DNA of 64,000 nt, taken from the NCBI RefSeq assembly GCF_001667265.1, contig NZ_LZHW01000102.1, forward strand, positions 1 through 64,000, given 5' to 3'. The notes under the pieces are model-generated. The model saw nothing but the letters and a program-made list of their open reading frames with translations. It was not told the DNA's origin and did not search any database. Made by a program: the position numbers and the translations under genes. The stretch is from Mycobacterium sp. ACS4331. GTDB lineage: Bacteria > Actinomycetota > Actinomycetes > Mycobacteriales > Mycobacteriaceae. Position 1 is the first letter of the stretch, and the number at the start of each line of letters is the position of its first letter. Positions 1-7,895 of this stretch are shown here, piece after piece.

Positions 1-39
1 GGAGGCGGGGGGGGGGGTGGAGGAGGCGGCTCATGGTGA
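1..39 (+). CDS. 3' end of an upstream gene with a Gly-rich tail (partial)
   Basis: Reading from base 1 gives ten consecutive glycines, then Ser-Trp and a TGA stop at 37-39, overlapping the start of the LemA gene by 7 bases. Glycine-rich C-termini are typical of DUF2207/TPM-type membrane proteins, which often sit next to lemA. That assignment is inferred from the neighbour and the tail only. An 11-G homopolymer lies at 7-17. The other two frames also stay open here, so this is tentative. Confidence 0.4.
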   Translation, partial: GGGGGGGGGGSW

Positions 40-569
40 GGTTCCTGTTGGTCCTGGTGCTGCTCATCGCCATCGCGGTGCTGGTGGTGTTCGTGGTGGG
101 CTACAACAAGATTCGGGCCGCCGATGTGCGTGTCGACGAAGCCCTGGGCGGCATCGACGTGCAGTTGACCCGGCGTGCGTCCCTCATTCCGGGTCTGGTG
201 AGCACCGTGGCCTCGTTTGCCGCACATGAGAAGGCGATCCTGGATCACGTCACGAGCGCACGGGCCGCGCTGGCGTCGTCGACGACGGGCACGTCCGTCG
301 CACAACGCAGCGCCGCTGAACGCGACTTCGACGACGCCGTGAGCCGGGTGCTGGCGCTGGGGCAGACCTACCCGCAGCTCAACTCGTCGAGCAACTTCCT
401 CAACCTGCAGCAGAACCTCGCCGACACCGAGGACAAGCTGGCCTTCGCGCGGCAGTACTACAACGACGCGGTGGCCTCACTGAACCGGACCATCGGCAGC
501 ATCCCGTGGATGTTCGTCGCGGGCCCGACCGGTGTCGCGGAACGCGAGTACTACCAGACCCCGCGCTGA
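33..569 (+). CDS. LemA family membrane-anchored protein
   Basis: A 178-residue protein with one N-terminal hydrophobic segment (about residues 3-23) followed by an alpha-helical domain with the LemA signature: VRVDEALGGIDVQLTRRASLIPGLVSTV near residues 32-60 (read in pieces) and YNDAVASLNR near 141-150. LemA proteins are small helical membrane proteins of unclear biochemical role, usually paired with TPM or DUF2207 proteins. The ATG at 33 follows a GGAGGAGG stretch that serves as ribosome binding site. The upstream gene appears to overlap it by 7 bases, so the two are probably co-transcribed. Length is normal for the family. Confidence 0.85.
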   Translation: MVRFLLVLVLLIAIAVLVVFVVGYNKIRAADVRVDEALGGIDVQLTRRASLIPGLVSTVASFAAHEKAILDHVTSARAALASSTTGTSVAQRSAAERDFDDAVSRVLALGQTYPQLNSSSNFLNLQQNLADTEDKLAFARQYYNDAVASLNRTIGSIPWMFVAGPTGVAEREYYQTPR

Positions 570-599
570 GCGGTTTTCGGCGCTGCACCGTCGCGCGCC

Positions 600-605
600 T
601 AGACT
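600..605 (+). promoter_or_regulatory. -10 hexamer TAGACT for leaderless fmt
   Basis: TAGACT ends 7 bases before the fmt GTG at 612, so transcription would begin on the start codon itself. No Shine-Dalgarno sequence precedes fmt. TAnnnT at this spacing is the usual mycobacterial leaderless arrangement. Confidence 0.6.
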
Positions 606-611
606 GGCGCG

Positions 612-1541
612 GTGCGTCTCGTCTTCGCCGGCACCCCGGAGCCCGCCCTGCCGTCGCTGCAGCGGCTCATCGACTCGCCTCGGCACGATGTCGTCGCGGT
701 GCTCACCCGCCCCGACGCGGCCGCGGGCCGGCGGGGTAAGCCCGCGCCGTCACCCGTTGCGAAACTGGCCCTGGAACAGGGCATTCCGCTGCTGCGCCCA
801 GCCCGGCCCAACGAGCCGGAATTCGTCGCCGAACTGACCGAACTGGCGCCTGACTGCTGCGCTGTGGTGGCCTACGGGGCGCTGCTCAAGCCCGCACTGC
901 TCGCGGTGCCGCGGCACGGGTGGATCAACCTGCACTTCTCGGTGCTGCCGGCCTGGCGTGGCGCCGCCCCGGTGCAGGCCGCGATCGCGGCGGGCGACTC
1001 CGTCACCGGCGCGAGCACGTTCCAGATCGAACCCGATCTCGACACCGGCCCGGTCTACGGCGTGATCACCGAGTCGATCGGTCCTGCCGACACCTCGGGC
1101 GACCTGCTGGCGCGTCTCGCCGACGCCGGAGCGGGCCTGCTCGAAGCCACCCTCGACGGTGTCGAGGACGGTGTGCTCAACGCGGTGCCGCAGTCGGCCG
1201 AGGGTGTCTCGCTGGCCCCCAAGATCACGGTCGAACAGGCCCGCGTGGACTGGCACCTGCCCGCCCACATCGTCGAACGTCGGATCCGGGCGCACACCCC
1301 CGCCCCCGGGGCGTGGACCGTGATCGGCGACGTCCGGGTCAAACTCGGCCCCGTGACCATCGACGCCGACGGTGCGGCACTGCCCCCGGGACGGCTCGAG
1401 GTCGGCAGGCGCAGCGTGCGCGTCGGCACCGGCTCGCAGGCGGTGATCCTGGGCGTGCTCCAGGCACCCGGCAAGAAGCCGATGGCCGCGGCCGAGTGGG
1501 CTCGCGGTGCACGCCTGTCCGACGGGGTCGAGGCATCATGA
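612..1541 (+). CDS. fmt: methionyl-tRNA formyltransferase
   Basis: This 309-residue enzyme formylates the amino group of Met on initiator tRNA, using 10-formyltetrahydrofolate. The catalytic triad of the family is visible: Asn106 and His108 in INLHFS, followed by LPAWRGAAPVQAAI, and Asp144 in EPDLDTGPVYG. The N-terminal MRLVFAGTPE is the standard family start. The C-terminal third is the OB-fold tRNA-binding domain. The GTG start has no Shine-Dalgarno; a -10 hexamer 7 bases upstream suggests a leaderless mRNA. The stop overlaps the start of rsmB (ATGA), so the two genes are translationally coupled. Confidence 0.96.
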   Translation: MRLVFAGTPEPALPSLQRLIDSPRHDVVAVLTRPDAAAGRRGKPAPSPVAKLALEQGIPLLRPARPNEPEFVAELTELAPDCCAVVAYGALLKPALLAVPRHGWINLHFSVLPAWRGAAPVQAAIAAGDSVTGASTFQIEPDLDTGPVYGVITESIGPADTSGDLLARLADAGAGLLEATLDGVEDGVLNAVPQSAEGVSLAPKITVEQARVDWHLPAHIVERRIRAHTPAPGAWTVIGDVRVKLGPVTIDADGAALPPGRLEVGRRSVRVGTGSQAVILGVLQAPGKKPMAAAEWARGARLSDGVEAS

Positions 1542-2929
1542 CCGACAGGCGCGGAGGGCGCGGGCGCGCACCCAGACCGATGGATCCCGCCCGGCAGGCC
1601 GCCTTCGACGTCCTTCGGGCTGTCTCGACCCGGGACGCGTACGCGAACCTGGCGCTGCCGGCGCTGCTGCGCGAGCGCGGCATCACCGGCCGCGATGCCG
1701 CGTTCGCCAGTGAGTTGACCTACGGCACGTCCCGCTGCCGGGGCCTGCTCGACGCGATCATCGCCGCGGCCGCAGATCGGCCCACCGATCGCATCGACCC
1801 CGTGCTCTTGGACCTGTTGCGGCTCGGGGCCTATCAACTGCTGCGCACCAGGGTCGAACCGCACGCCGTGCTGGCCACCACCGTCGACCAGGCGAAGATC
1901 GAATTCGACTTCGCGCGTGGCGGTTTCGTCAATGCCGTGCTGCGGGCCATCTCCGCCAAGGACGAGCAGGCCTGGATCGCCGAACTCGCACCGGACCGCC
2001 GCACCGACCCGATTGGGTACACCGCCTTCGCGCATGCCCATCCGCGCTGGATCGCGCAGGCCTTCGCCGACGCGCTGGGGGCGAGCGCGGGTGAACTCGA
2101 CGCGCTGCTGGCCGCCGACGACGAGCGCCCCAAGGTGCACTTGGCGGCGCGCCCCGGCGTGCTGACGGCTGAGGCGCTGGCCGAGGCCGTCGGCGGGGTG
2201 CCCGGTGACTACTCGCCGTACGCGGTGTACCTGCCGGGCGGTGACCCCGGCGGGCTCGAACCGGTGCGCGACGGTGCCGCGCTGGTGCAGGACGAGGGCA
2301 GTCAGTTGGTGGCCCAAGCCCTGACCCGGGCCCCGCTGCGCGGCCCCGACAACGGACGCTGGCTGGACCTGTGTTCGGGCCCCGGCGGCAAGACCGCGCT
2401 CATCGCCGCGATCGCCGCACAGACCGGTGCGCGGGTCACCGCCGTGGAACCCGCACCCCAGCGTGCCGACATGGTCCGGGAGAACACCCGTGGCCTTGAG
2501 GTCGAGGTGGTTGAGGCCGACGGCCGCGATCTGCTGCCCGGGGGAGCCGCGGGCTTCGACCGGGTGCTGGTCGACGCGCCCTGCACCGGGCTGGGGGCGC
2601 TGCGGCGCCGCCCCGAGGCGCGTTGGCGTCGGACCCCCTCCGACGTGCCTGGACTGACGAAACTGCAGAAGGAGCTGCTGGCCTCGGCGATCGCGATGAC
2701 CCGGCCCGGCGGCGTGGTGTTGTACGCGACCTGTTCACCGCATCTGGCGGAGACCGCGGGAGTGGTCGCCGACGCGGTCCGTCGCCACAACGTCACACTG
2801 CTGGACACCCCGCAACTGTTCGCCCCGGCGCAGGGGGTGGCCACGGGGCCACAGGGTCAGTACGTGCAGCTGTGGCCCCATCGGCACGGCACTGATGCGA
2901 TGTTCGCCGCAGCGCTGACAGTAGGGTGA
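1538..2929 (+). CDS. rsmB: 16S rRNA (cytosine-967 C5)-methyltransferase
   Basis: 463 residues with two parts. An N-terminal NusB-like RNA-binding domain (about residues 20-150, beginning with DPARQAAFDVLRAVSTRDAYANLALP, read in pieces) is followed by a class I methyltransferase domain. The SAM-binding loop LDLCSGPGGKTALIAA and the two catalytic cysteines of m5C methyltransferases (DAPCTGLGALRRRP and YATCSPHLAET) are present. The start ATG at 1538 overlaps the fmt stop, and its own stop overlaps rpe, so it sits inside a tightly coupled operon. Homologous proteins are also called Fmu or Sun. Confidence 0.94.
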   Translation: MTDRRGGRGRAPRPMDPARQAAFDVLRAVSTRDAYANLALPALLRERGITGRDAAFASELTYGTSRCRGLLDAIIAAAADRPTDRIDPVLLDLLRLGAYQLLRTRVEPHAVLATTVDQAKIEFDFARGGFVNAVLRAISAKDEQAWIAELAPDRRTDPIGYTAFAHAHPRWIAQAFADALGASAGELDALLAADDERPKVHLAARPGVLTAEALAEAVGGVPGDYSPYAVYLPGGDPGGLEPVRDGAALVQDEGSQLVAQALTRAPLRGPDNGRWLDLCSGPGGKTALIAAIAAQTGARVTAVEPAPQRADMVRENTRGLEVEVVEADGRDLLPGGAAGFDRVLVDAPCTGLGALRRRPEARWRRTPSDVPGLTKLQKELLASAIAMTRPGGVVLYATCSPHLAETAGVVADAVRRHNVTLLDTPQLFAPAQGVATGPQGQYVQLWPHRHGTDAMFAAALTVG

Positions 2930-3624
2930 TCGTCGTGTCTGCTGCATCTGAACGCCCCCTGATCGCCCCGTCCATCCTGTCCGCTGATTTCGCCCGGTTG
3001 GCCGACGAGGTGGCCTCTGTCGCGGGAGCGGACTGGCTGCACGTCGACGTGATGGACAACCACTTCGTGCCCAACCTGACGCTGGGCCTGCCGGTGGTGG
3101 AAAGCCTGTTGAAGGTCACCGACATCCCGATGGACTGCCACCTGATGATCGAGGAGCCCGAGCGCTGGGCCCCGCCGTACGCCGAGGCCGGCGCCTACAA
3201 CGTGACGTTCCACGCCGAGGCGACGCAGCAGCCGGTCAAGGTGGCCCGCGACATCCGCGCGGCGGGGGCCAAAGCAGGTCTGTCGGTGAAGCCCGGCACC
3301 CCGATCGATCCGTACCTTGAGATCCTGCCCGAGTTCGACACGCTGCTGATCATGTCCGTCGAACCCGGATTCGGCGGCCAGAAGTTCATCCCCGAGGTGC
3401 TGGCCAAGGTCGGTGTCGTCCGGCGGCTGGTCGACGCGGGGGAGTTGACCATCGTGGTGGAGATCGACGGCGGCATCAACGCCGACACCATCGAGGCCGC
3501 CGCCGAGGCCGGAGTGGACTGCTTCGTCGCCGGATCTGCGGTGTACGGCGCGGCCGACCCCGCCGAGGCGGTTCGGTCGCTGCGAGCCCAGGCCGCGTCG
3601 GCCGCACCCCACCTGGCGCTGTGA
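2926..3624 (+). CDS. rpe: ribulose-phosphate 3-epimerase
   Basis: 232 residues, a TIM barrel interconverting ribulose 5-phosphate and xylulose 5-phosphate in the pentose phosphate pathway. Family motifs are HVDVMDNHFVPN, CHLMIEEPE, MSVEPGFGGQKF and VEIDGGINADT, which carry the metal and catalytic residues. The usual Gly of DVMDGHF is Asn here. The GTG at 2926 overlaps the rsmB stop. An in-frame GTG at 2935 lies 8 bases after a TAGGGT hexamer (2922-2927), so a shorter leaderless product of 229 residues starting VSAASERP is equally plausible. The stop overlaps ribD. Confidence 0.95.
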   Translation: MIVVSAASERPLIAPSILSADFARLADEVASVAGADWLHVDVMDNHFVPNLTLGLPVVESLLKVTDIPMDCHLMIEEPERWAPPYAEAGAYNVTFHAEATQQPVKVARDIRAAGAKAGLSVKPGTPIDPYLEILPEFDTLLIMSVEPGFGGQKFIPEVLAKVGVVRRLVDAGELTIVVEIDGGINADTIEAAAEAGVDCFVAGSAVYGAADPAEAVRSLRAQAASAAPHLAL

Positions 3625-4640
3625 CCCCCGAGGCCGCGATGCGGGCGGCGATCGCCGAGGCCGAACGAGTCAAGGGCAGCACCTACCCGAATCCTCCTGT
3701 CGGAGCGGTCATCCTGAACGCCGACGGCGAGATCGTCGGGACCGGCGGAACCCAACCCGTCGGCGGCCCGCACGCCGAGGTGATGGCGCTGCGCCAGGCC
3801 GGCGCGGCCGCGCGCGGTGGCACGGCGGTCGTCACGCTGGAACCGTGCAACCATCACGGCCGGACCCCGCCCTGCGTGGAAGCACTTCTGGCCGCGGGCG
3901 TTTCGCGCGTCGTCTTCGCGGTGTCCGATCCGAATCCCGAGGCCGCCGACGGTGCGGCCGCGCTCACCGAGGCGGGCGTCGAGGTGCTCGCGGGGGTGCT
4001 CGCCGGTGACGTCGAATCCGGTCCGCTGCGCGAATGGCTGCACAAGCAGCGCACCGGGCGGCCCCATGTGACGTGGAAGTTCGCCGGCAGCATCGACGGG
4101 CGCAGCGCGGCCGCCGACGGCAGCAGCCAGTGGATCACCGGTCCCGTCGCGCGCGCCGACGTGCACCGTCGCCGCGCCGCCTGCGACGCCATCATGGTGG
4201 GGACCGGCACGGTGTTCGCCGACGATCCGCGGCTGACCGCACGCACCCCCGAGGGTGAACTGAGCGAACACCAACCGCTGCGGGTCGTCGTCGGAATGCG
4301 GGAGATCTCGCAGGACGCCAATGTCCTCAACGAGGACTCGCGCACCATGCTCATCCGCACCCACGATCCGCACGAGGTGATCCGGTCTCTGAACGACCGC
4401 ACCGACGTCTTCATCGAGGGTGGCGCCACGCTCGCGTCGGCGTTCCTGCGGGCGGGTCTGGTGGACCGGATCCTGGCCTACGTCGCGCCGATCCTGCTCG
4501 GCGGACCCAACTCCGTCGTCGACGACGTCGGCGTCGCCTCGATCGGCCGGGCCTCGCGGTGGCGGTACGACGTGATCGAGCACGTCGGACCCGACCTGCT
4601 GTTGAGCCTGGTGCCGGACCCGGCCTCCGAGCCGGACTAG
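3621..4640 (+). CDS. ribD: bifunctional riboflavin-specific deaminase/reductase
   Basis: 339 residues (also called RibG in mycobacteria). It catalyses the deamination and the side-chain reduction of the riboflavin precursor after GTP cyclohydrolase II. The N-terminal cytidine-deaminase-like domain (about residues 1-145) carries the zinc ligands in GPHAEVMAL and LEPCNHHGRTPPC. The C-terminal RibD_C reductase domain begins near TWKFAGSIDGRSA and contains ITGPVARADVHRRRA. The GTG start overlaps the rpe stop (GTGA). Its stop overlaps the stop of the convergent transporter gene. Other riboflavin genes follow 2.3 kb downstream, separated by the P55/LprG pair. Confidence 0.95.
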   Translation: MTPEAAMRAAIAEAERVKGSTYPNPPVGAVILNADGEIVGTGGTQPVGGPHAEVMALRQAGAAARGGTAVVTLEPCNHHGRTPPCVEALLAAGVSRVVFAVSDPNPEAADGAAALTEAGVEVLAGVLAGDVESGPLREWLHKQRTGRPHVTWKFAGSIDGRSAAADGSSQWITGPVARADVHRRRAACDAIMVGTGTVFADDPRLTARTPEGELSEHQPLRVVVGMREISQDANVLNEDSRTMLIRTHDPHEVIRSLNDRTDVFIEGGATLASAFLRAGLVDRILAYVAPILLGGPNSVVDDVGVASIGRASRWRYDVIEHVGPDLLLSLVPDPASEPD

Positions 4641-6208
4641 CCGTCGGCGCGGTGCCTGCCGGCCTGCTGGGCTTCGGGTTGCGGTGAGTCGGACTGCGCC
4701 AGTGCCGGTTCGGGCTCGGCATGGGTGTCGCGTCCCGCGATCAGCAGACCGATCACGGCGCCCACCACGCAGACGATCGCGGTGATGCCGAACATCTCGC
4801 CGTACTGCATCGAGAACGCCAGCTTGTACTTGGCGGCCTCGGCGGCCACCCGGGCCGCGAGCGAGTCACCGCCCTCCGACGGCAGGGTCGCCACGATCTG
4901 GTTGAACCGGTAGAGCCCCCACGCGGACAGCGCCGCCACCCCGACCAGCATGCCCGTCATGCGCGCCACCACCACCAGCGACGACGCGATTCCGTGCTGC
5001 AGTGCGGGCACGACGCGCAGCGCGGCCGAGGTCAGCGGTCCGATGACCAGGCCGAGGCCGAACCCGGCCAGCATGAGATCGGTGGGGAACGCGGGGAGTT
5101 GGACGAAGCCGAGGTTGTGTGTGTCGTTGAGCACGTCGACACCCCAGTCGGACACCAGCCAGTACGCCAGGCCCGACAGCATCATGCCGACGAACACCAC
5201 GATGCGGTCACCGATGCGCGTCGCGATCGCGCCGCCGATCAGAGCACCCACCGGCAGCGCGGCCAGGAACCACGTCAGCTTGAGGGCGGCCTCCACCTGA
5301 TCCAGGCCCAGCACACCCTGGCCGAACAGTTCGACGTTGACCAGCGTCACCATCAGAGCCGCGCCGGCGCAGATCGACGTGCCCAGCGCCGCCAGGAACG
5401 GCAGCATCTTCACCCCGGCGGGGTCGATCAGCTTGGTTTTCGAGTACCGCTCCCAGACGAAGAAGCCGATCGCCACCACGACAGCGCCCGCAACCAACAG
5501 CAGGCCGTGCTCGGGCAGGATCTGCTTGCCGTCCGGGCGGGGGTTGTAGAGGCCGATCACGGCCAGGCCCAGCGCGACCGCCAGCAGCACGCCACCGATG
5601 ATGTCCACGCGTTCACGCGGGCCGGTCCCGCGATCGTGCGACGGCACGGAGAAGTGGATCATCACCATCGCCACGACGGTGAACGGGATGTTGATCCAGA
5701 ACACGTCACGCCAGGTGTTGAGCAGCGCCACGATCGCCACACCCCACAGCGGCCCCAGCACACTGCCCAGTTCCTGGGCCGCGCCGATTCCGCCGAGCAC
5801 CGCGGCACGGTTGCGCGCGGCCCACAGGTCGGCGGCCAGTGCCAGGGTGACCGGCAGCAGTGCGCCACTGGCGGTGCCCTGGATGACACGGCCGATCACC
5901 AGCATCGTCAGATCGTCGGAGAGTGCGGTGACCACCGAACCGACGGCGAAGCCCGCCAGTCCCAACTGCAGCACCAGCTTGCGGCCGACCCGATCGGACG
6001 CGCGGCCCAGCAGCGGCATCGCCGCGATGTAGCCGAGCAGGTAACCGGTGATGATGGGGGCCACGCGCTGGATCTGATTGATCGGGATGCCGACGTCCCT
6101 CATGATGTCGACCATGATCGTGACCACGACGTAGGTGTCGACGGCCCCGAGAAGGACGGCGAGTCCGCCCGCGCTGATCGCGGTCCAGCGCCTGGCCTCC
6201 GGCTGCAT
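4637..6208 (-). CDS. MFS transporter of the P55/LprG lipid-export pair
   Basis: 523 residues and about 14 hydrophobic membrane segments. The MFS motif A-like loop LLGRASDRVGRKLVL lies between the second and third segments. It is encoded directly after lprG on the minus strand with a 4-base ATGA overlap (6205-6208), the conserved arrangement of the mycobacterial LprG-P55 operon (Rv1411c-Rv1410c, from memory). In that system the transporter and the lipoprotein move triacylglycerides and lipoglycans toward the cell surface, and loss causes drug sensitivity. The function is inferred from this arrangement. The gene ends convergently on ribD with overlapping stops. Confidence 0.9.
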   Translation of the reverse strand: MQPEARRWTAISAGGLAVLLGAVDTYVVVTIMVDIMRDVGIPINQIQRVAPIITGYLLGYIAAMPLLGRASDRVGRKLVLQLGLAGFAVGSVVTALSDDLTMLVIGRVIQGTASGALLPVTLALAADLWAARNRAAVLGGIGAAQELGSVLGPLWGVAIVALLNTWRDVFWINIPFTVVAMVMIHFSVPSHDRGTGPRERVDIIGGVLLAVALGLAVIGLYNPRPDGKQILPEHGLLLVAGAVVVAIGFFVWERYSKTKLIDPAGVKMLPFLAALGTSICAGAALMVTLVNVELFGQGVLGLDQVEAALKLTWFLAALPVGALIGGAIATRIGDRIVVFVGMMLSGLAYWLVSDWGVDVLNDTHNLGFVQLPAFPTDLMLAGFGLGLVIGPLTSAALRVVPALQHGIASSLVVVARMTGMLVGVAALSAWGLYRFNQIVATLPSEGGDSLAARVAAEAAKYKLAFSMQYGEMFGITAIVCVVGAVIGLLIAGRDTHAEPEPALAQSDSPQPEAQQAGRHRADG

Positions 6209-6915
6209 CAGACCTGAGGCTTGGTGACGGTGACGGGCTCATTCCACTTGGAGAGAGCCACCACGATCGATCCGCCGCCGGCGGGCTCGATCTTGGCCTG
6301 CACCAGGTTGTGGTCGCCGTCCTTGGCGATCCAGGCGGTGCCCGGGACCGAACCGCTGGCCTTCAGCTGCGGGATGAGCTTGTTGACGGCATCGGCGTTG
6401 ACCGAGCCGGTCACCCGCACGGTCTCCACGCCGTTGATCGTCTCGATGGCCTCAGACTTGGCGTCGGAGAAGCTGGCCAGCATATTGGCCAGGCCGTTCT
6501 CCGGGTTCAGGATCGTCGACGGGTCGTAGATGTCGGCGGCCGGACCCATGTCGAGCCAGCTGTTGGGTGTCATCGCCGCGTACAGCGTGTTGTCGATGAC
6601 GACGAGGTCGACGTCGATGTCGGAGCCGCCCATCGTGATGGTCGCGCTTCCCTGGACGGCGGTCGCCGGCACATTGGTCAGGTCGCCGGTCAAGCTCTTG
6701 ACCGGCAGGCCCTCGATGGTGCCGTCGACGGTGATTTCGAGGTGCCCGCTGTTGAGCCCCTTGGTCGCCTGGCTCGACTGTTCGAGCAGGCCCGCGGCGT
6801 CGGGCAGGTCTTCGGTGGATTGTGACGACGACGAGCAGCCCACAACCAGAGCGGCGGCGGTGCTGACGGCGGCGAGGGACAGGGCGATCCGGGACACGAG
6901 TCGACTCGGCTGCAT
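6208..6915 (-). CDS. lprG: lipoarabinomannan/triacylglyceride carrier lipoprotein LprG
   Basis: 235 residues with a signal peptide and a lipobox LVVGC, giving a lipid-modified Cys27. The mature part is an LppX/LprG-type lipid-binding fold (for example VKSLTGDLTNVPATAVQGSA, then GTAWIAKDGDHNLVQAKI, in pieces). It carries acylated lipids and lipoglycans across the periplasm with the partner transporter just downstream. I chose the ATG at 6915, not the in-frame ATG at 6924, because a TACGAT -10 hexamer covers 6923-6928 and would start transcription at 6915, giving a leaderless mRNA. It is divergent from ribE with about 60 bases between the two predicted start points. Confidence 0.9.
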   Translation of the reverse strand: MQPSRLVSRIALSLAAVSTAAALVVGCSSSSQSTEDLPDAAGLLEQSSQATKGLNSGHLEITVDGTIEGLPVKSLTGDLTNVPATAVQGSATITMGGSDIDVDLVVIDNTLYAAMTPNSWLDMGPAADIYDPSTILNPENGLANMLASFSDAKSEAIETINGVETVRVTGSVNADAVNKLIPQLKASGSVPGTAWIAKDGDHNLVQAKIEPAGGGSIVVALSKWNEPVTVTKPQV

Positions 6916-6922
6916 GAGTTGC

Positions 6923-6928
6923 ATCGTA
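6923..6928 (-). promoter_or_regulatory. -10 hexamer TACGAT for leaderless lprG
   Basis: On the minus strand TACGAT reads 6928 to 6923. The A of the ATG at 6915 is 8 bases beyond its end. An alternative in-frame ATG at 6922-6924 lies inside the hexamer, which argues against it as the start codon. Confidence 0.55.
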
Positions 6929-6963
6929 GAGGGTGCGTCGACCCGGGAGGTTAAGCGCAGGTC

Positions 6964-6969
6964 TAGCCT
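6964..6969 (+). promoter_or_regulatory. -10 hexamer TAGCCT for leaderless ribE
   Basis: TAGCCT ends 7 bases before the ribE GTG at 6976. No Shine-Dalgarno sequence is present, which fits a leaderless transcript. Confidence 0.55.
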
Positions 6970-6975
6970 TGACGC

Positions 6976-7584
6976 GTGTTCACGGGAATCGTCGAAGAAC
7001 TGGGCGAAGTCGTCGACAAGGAAGACCTTGCCGATGCGGCGCGTTTCGTCATCCGCGGGCCGGTCGTCACGGCCGACGCGGGCCACGGTGACTCGATCGC
7101 GGTCAACGGTGTGTGCCTGACGGTGGTCGAGGTGATGCCGGGCGGTCAGTTCAGCGCGGACGTGATGGCCGAGACACTCGACCGGTCCAGCCTGGCCGGG
7201 TTGTCCGCCGGGTCACGGGTGAACCTGGAACGGGCCGCCGCGGTCAACAGCCGCCTCGGCGGGCACATCGTGCAGGGTCATGTCGACGGCACCGGCACCA
7301 TCGTGTCGCGGTCCCCGTCCGAGCACTGGGAGGTCGTGCGGATCACGCTGCCGCAGAACCTGTCCCGCTACGTCGTGGAGAAGGGATCGATCACCGTCGA
7401 CGGCATCTCGTTGACGGTGTCCGGGCTCGGCCGCGACGCCGACGGTGACTGGTTCGAGGTGTCGCTGATCCCGACCACCCGCGAGCTGACCACCCTGGGC
7501 ACGGCCCCGGCCGGCACGTCGGTGAATCTCGAGGTGGACGTCATCGCGAAATACGTCGAGCGACTGCTCGCCGACAAGCAGTAG
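6976..7584 (+). CDS. ribE: riboflavin synthase alpha chain
   Basis: 202 residues (ribC in some mycobacterial annotations). It dismutates two 6,7-dimethyl-8-ribityllumazine molecules to riboflavin. The protein shows the expected internal duplication. The first lumazine-binding barrel starts with MFTGIVEELG and holds GDSIAVNGVCLTVVE and NLERA. The second starts near GGHIVQGHVDGTGTI and holds KGSITVDGISLTVSG. The GTG start sits 7 bases after a -10 hexamer. The next riboflavin gene is separated by a 311-base leader, so ribE may be transcribed apart from ribBA-ribH. Confidence 0.95.
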   Translation: MFTGIVEELGEVVDKEDLADAARFVIRGPVVTADAGHGDSIAVNGVCLTVVEVMPGGQFSADVMAETLDRSSLAGLSAGSRVNLERAAAVNSRLGGHIVQGHVDGTGTIVSRSPSEHWEVVRITLPQNLSRYVVEKGSITVDGISLTVSGLGRDADGDWFEVSLIPTTRELTTLGTAPAGTSVNLEVDVIAKYVERLLADKQ

Positions 7585-7895
7585 CCGGCTCCCTCCGGGC
7601 CGCTCGCGGAGTCGGGGGCGGCCACGTGTGCTTGGTCACAGATTGGCCACCGGCGGCGGGGGTGCGGTGCGCGGGTCCGCGACCTCACCGCGGGACGTTC
7701 GGTGACGCCGACCTGCAAGGACGTCAGCACCCCATTGACCGGCGTAATGGCGCCGGCCCGCGCGCCCGCACGCCGCGACGGGACCACCGACCTGCAGGAA
7801 GTAATCACCACATTGCGGTGGTTCATACTGATGGCACATTTTGTTCGTTTCAGAGGTACTTGTGGTCCCCCCGCGGGACCGGCGAGGTGGCACAG
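7585..7895 (+). other. long structured leader upstream of ribBA
   Basis: This 311-base stretch between ribE and ribBA holds no convincing gene. It contains ACCGGCGG at 7649-7656, GTCCGCGACC at 7675-7684 and CCGAC at 7708-7712, in the order of FMN-riboswitch core boxes but without a recognisable P6 arm. Two small stem-loops are visible nearer the gene: AATCACC/GGTGGTT at 7803-7823 with one G-U pair, and GGTCCC/GGGACC at 7864-7880, just before the ribosome binding site. M. tuberculosis has two small genes at this place (Rv1413, Rv1414, from memory); I see no counterpart. Confidence 0.4.

Noticed and set aside
4721..6217. 498-residue open frame on the plus strand
   Set aside because: It lies fully antisense to the P55-like transporter, is rich in Arg, Gln and His as GC-rich shadow frames are, and shows no family motif.
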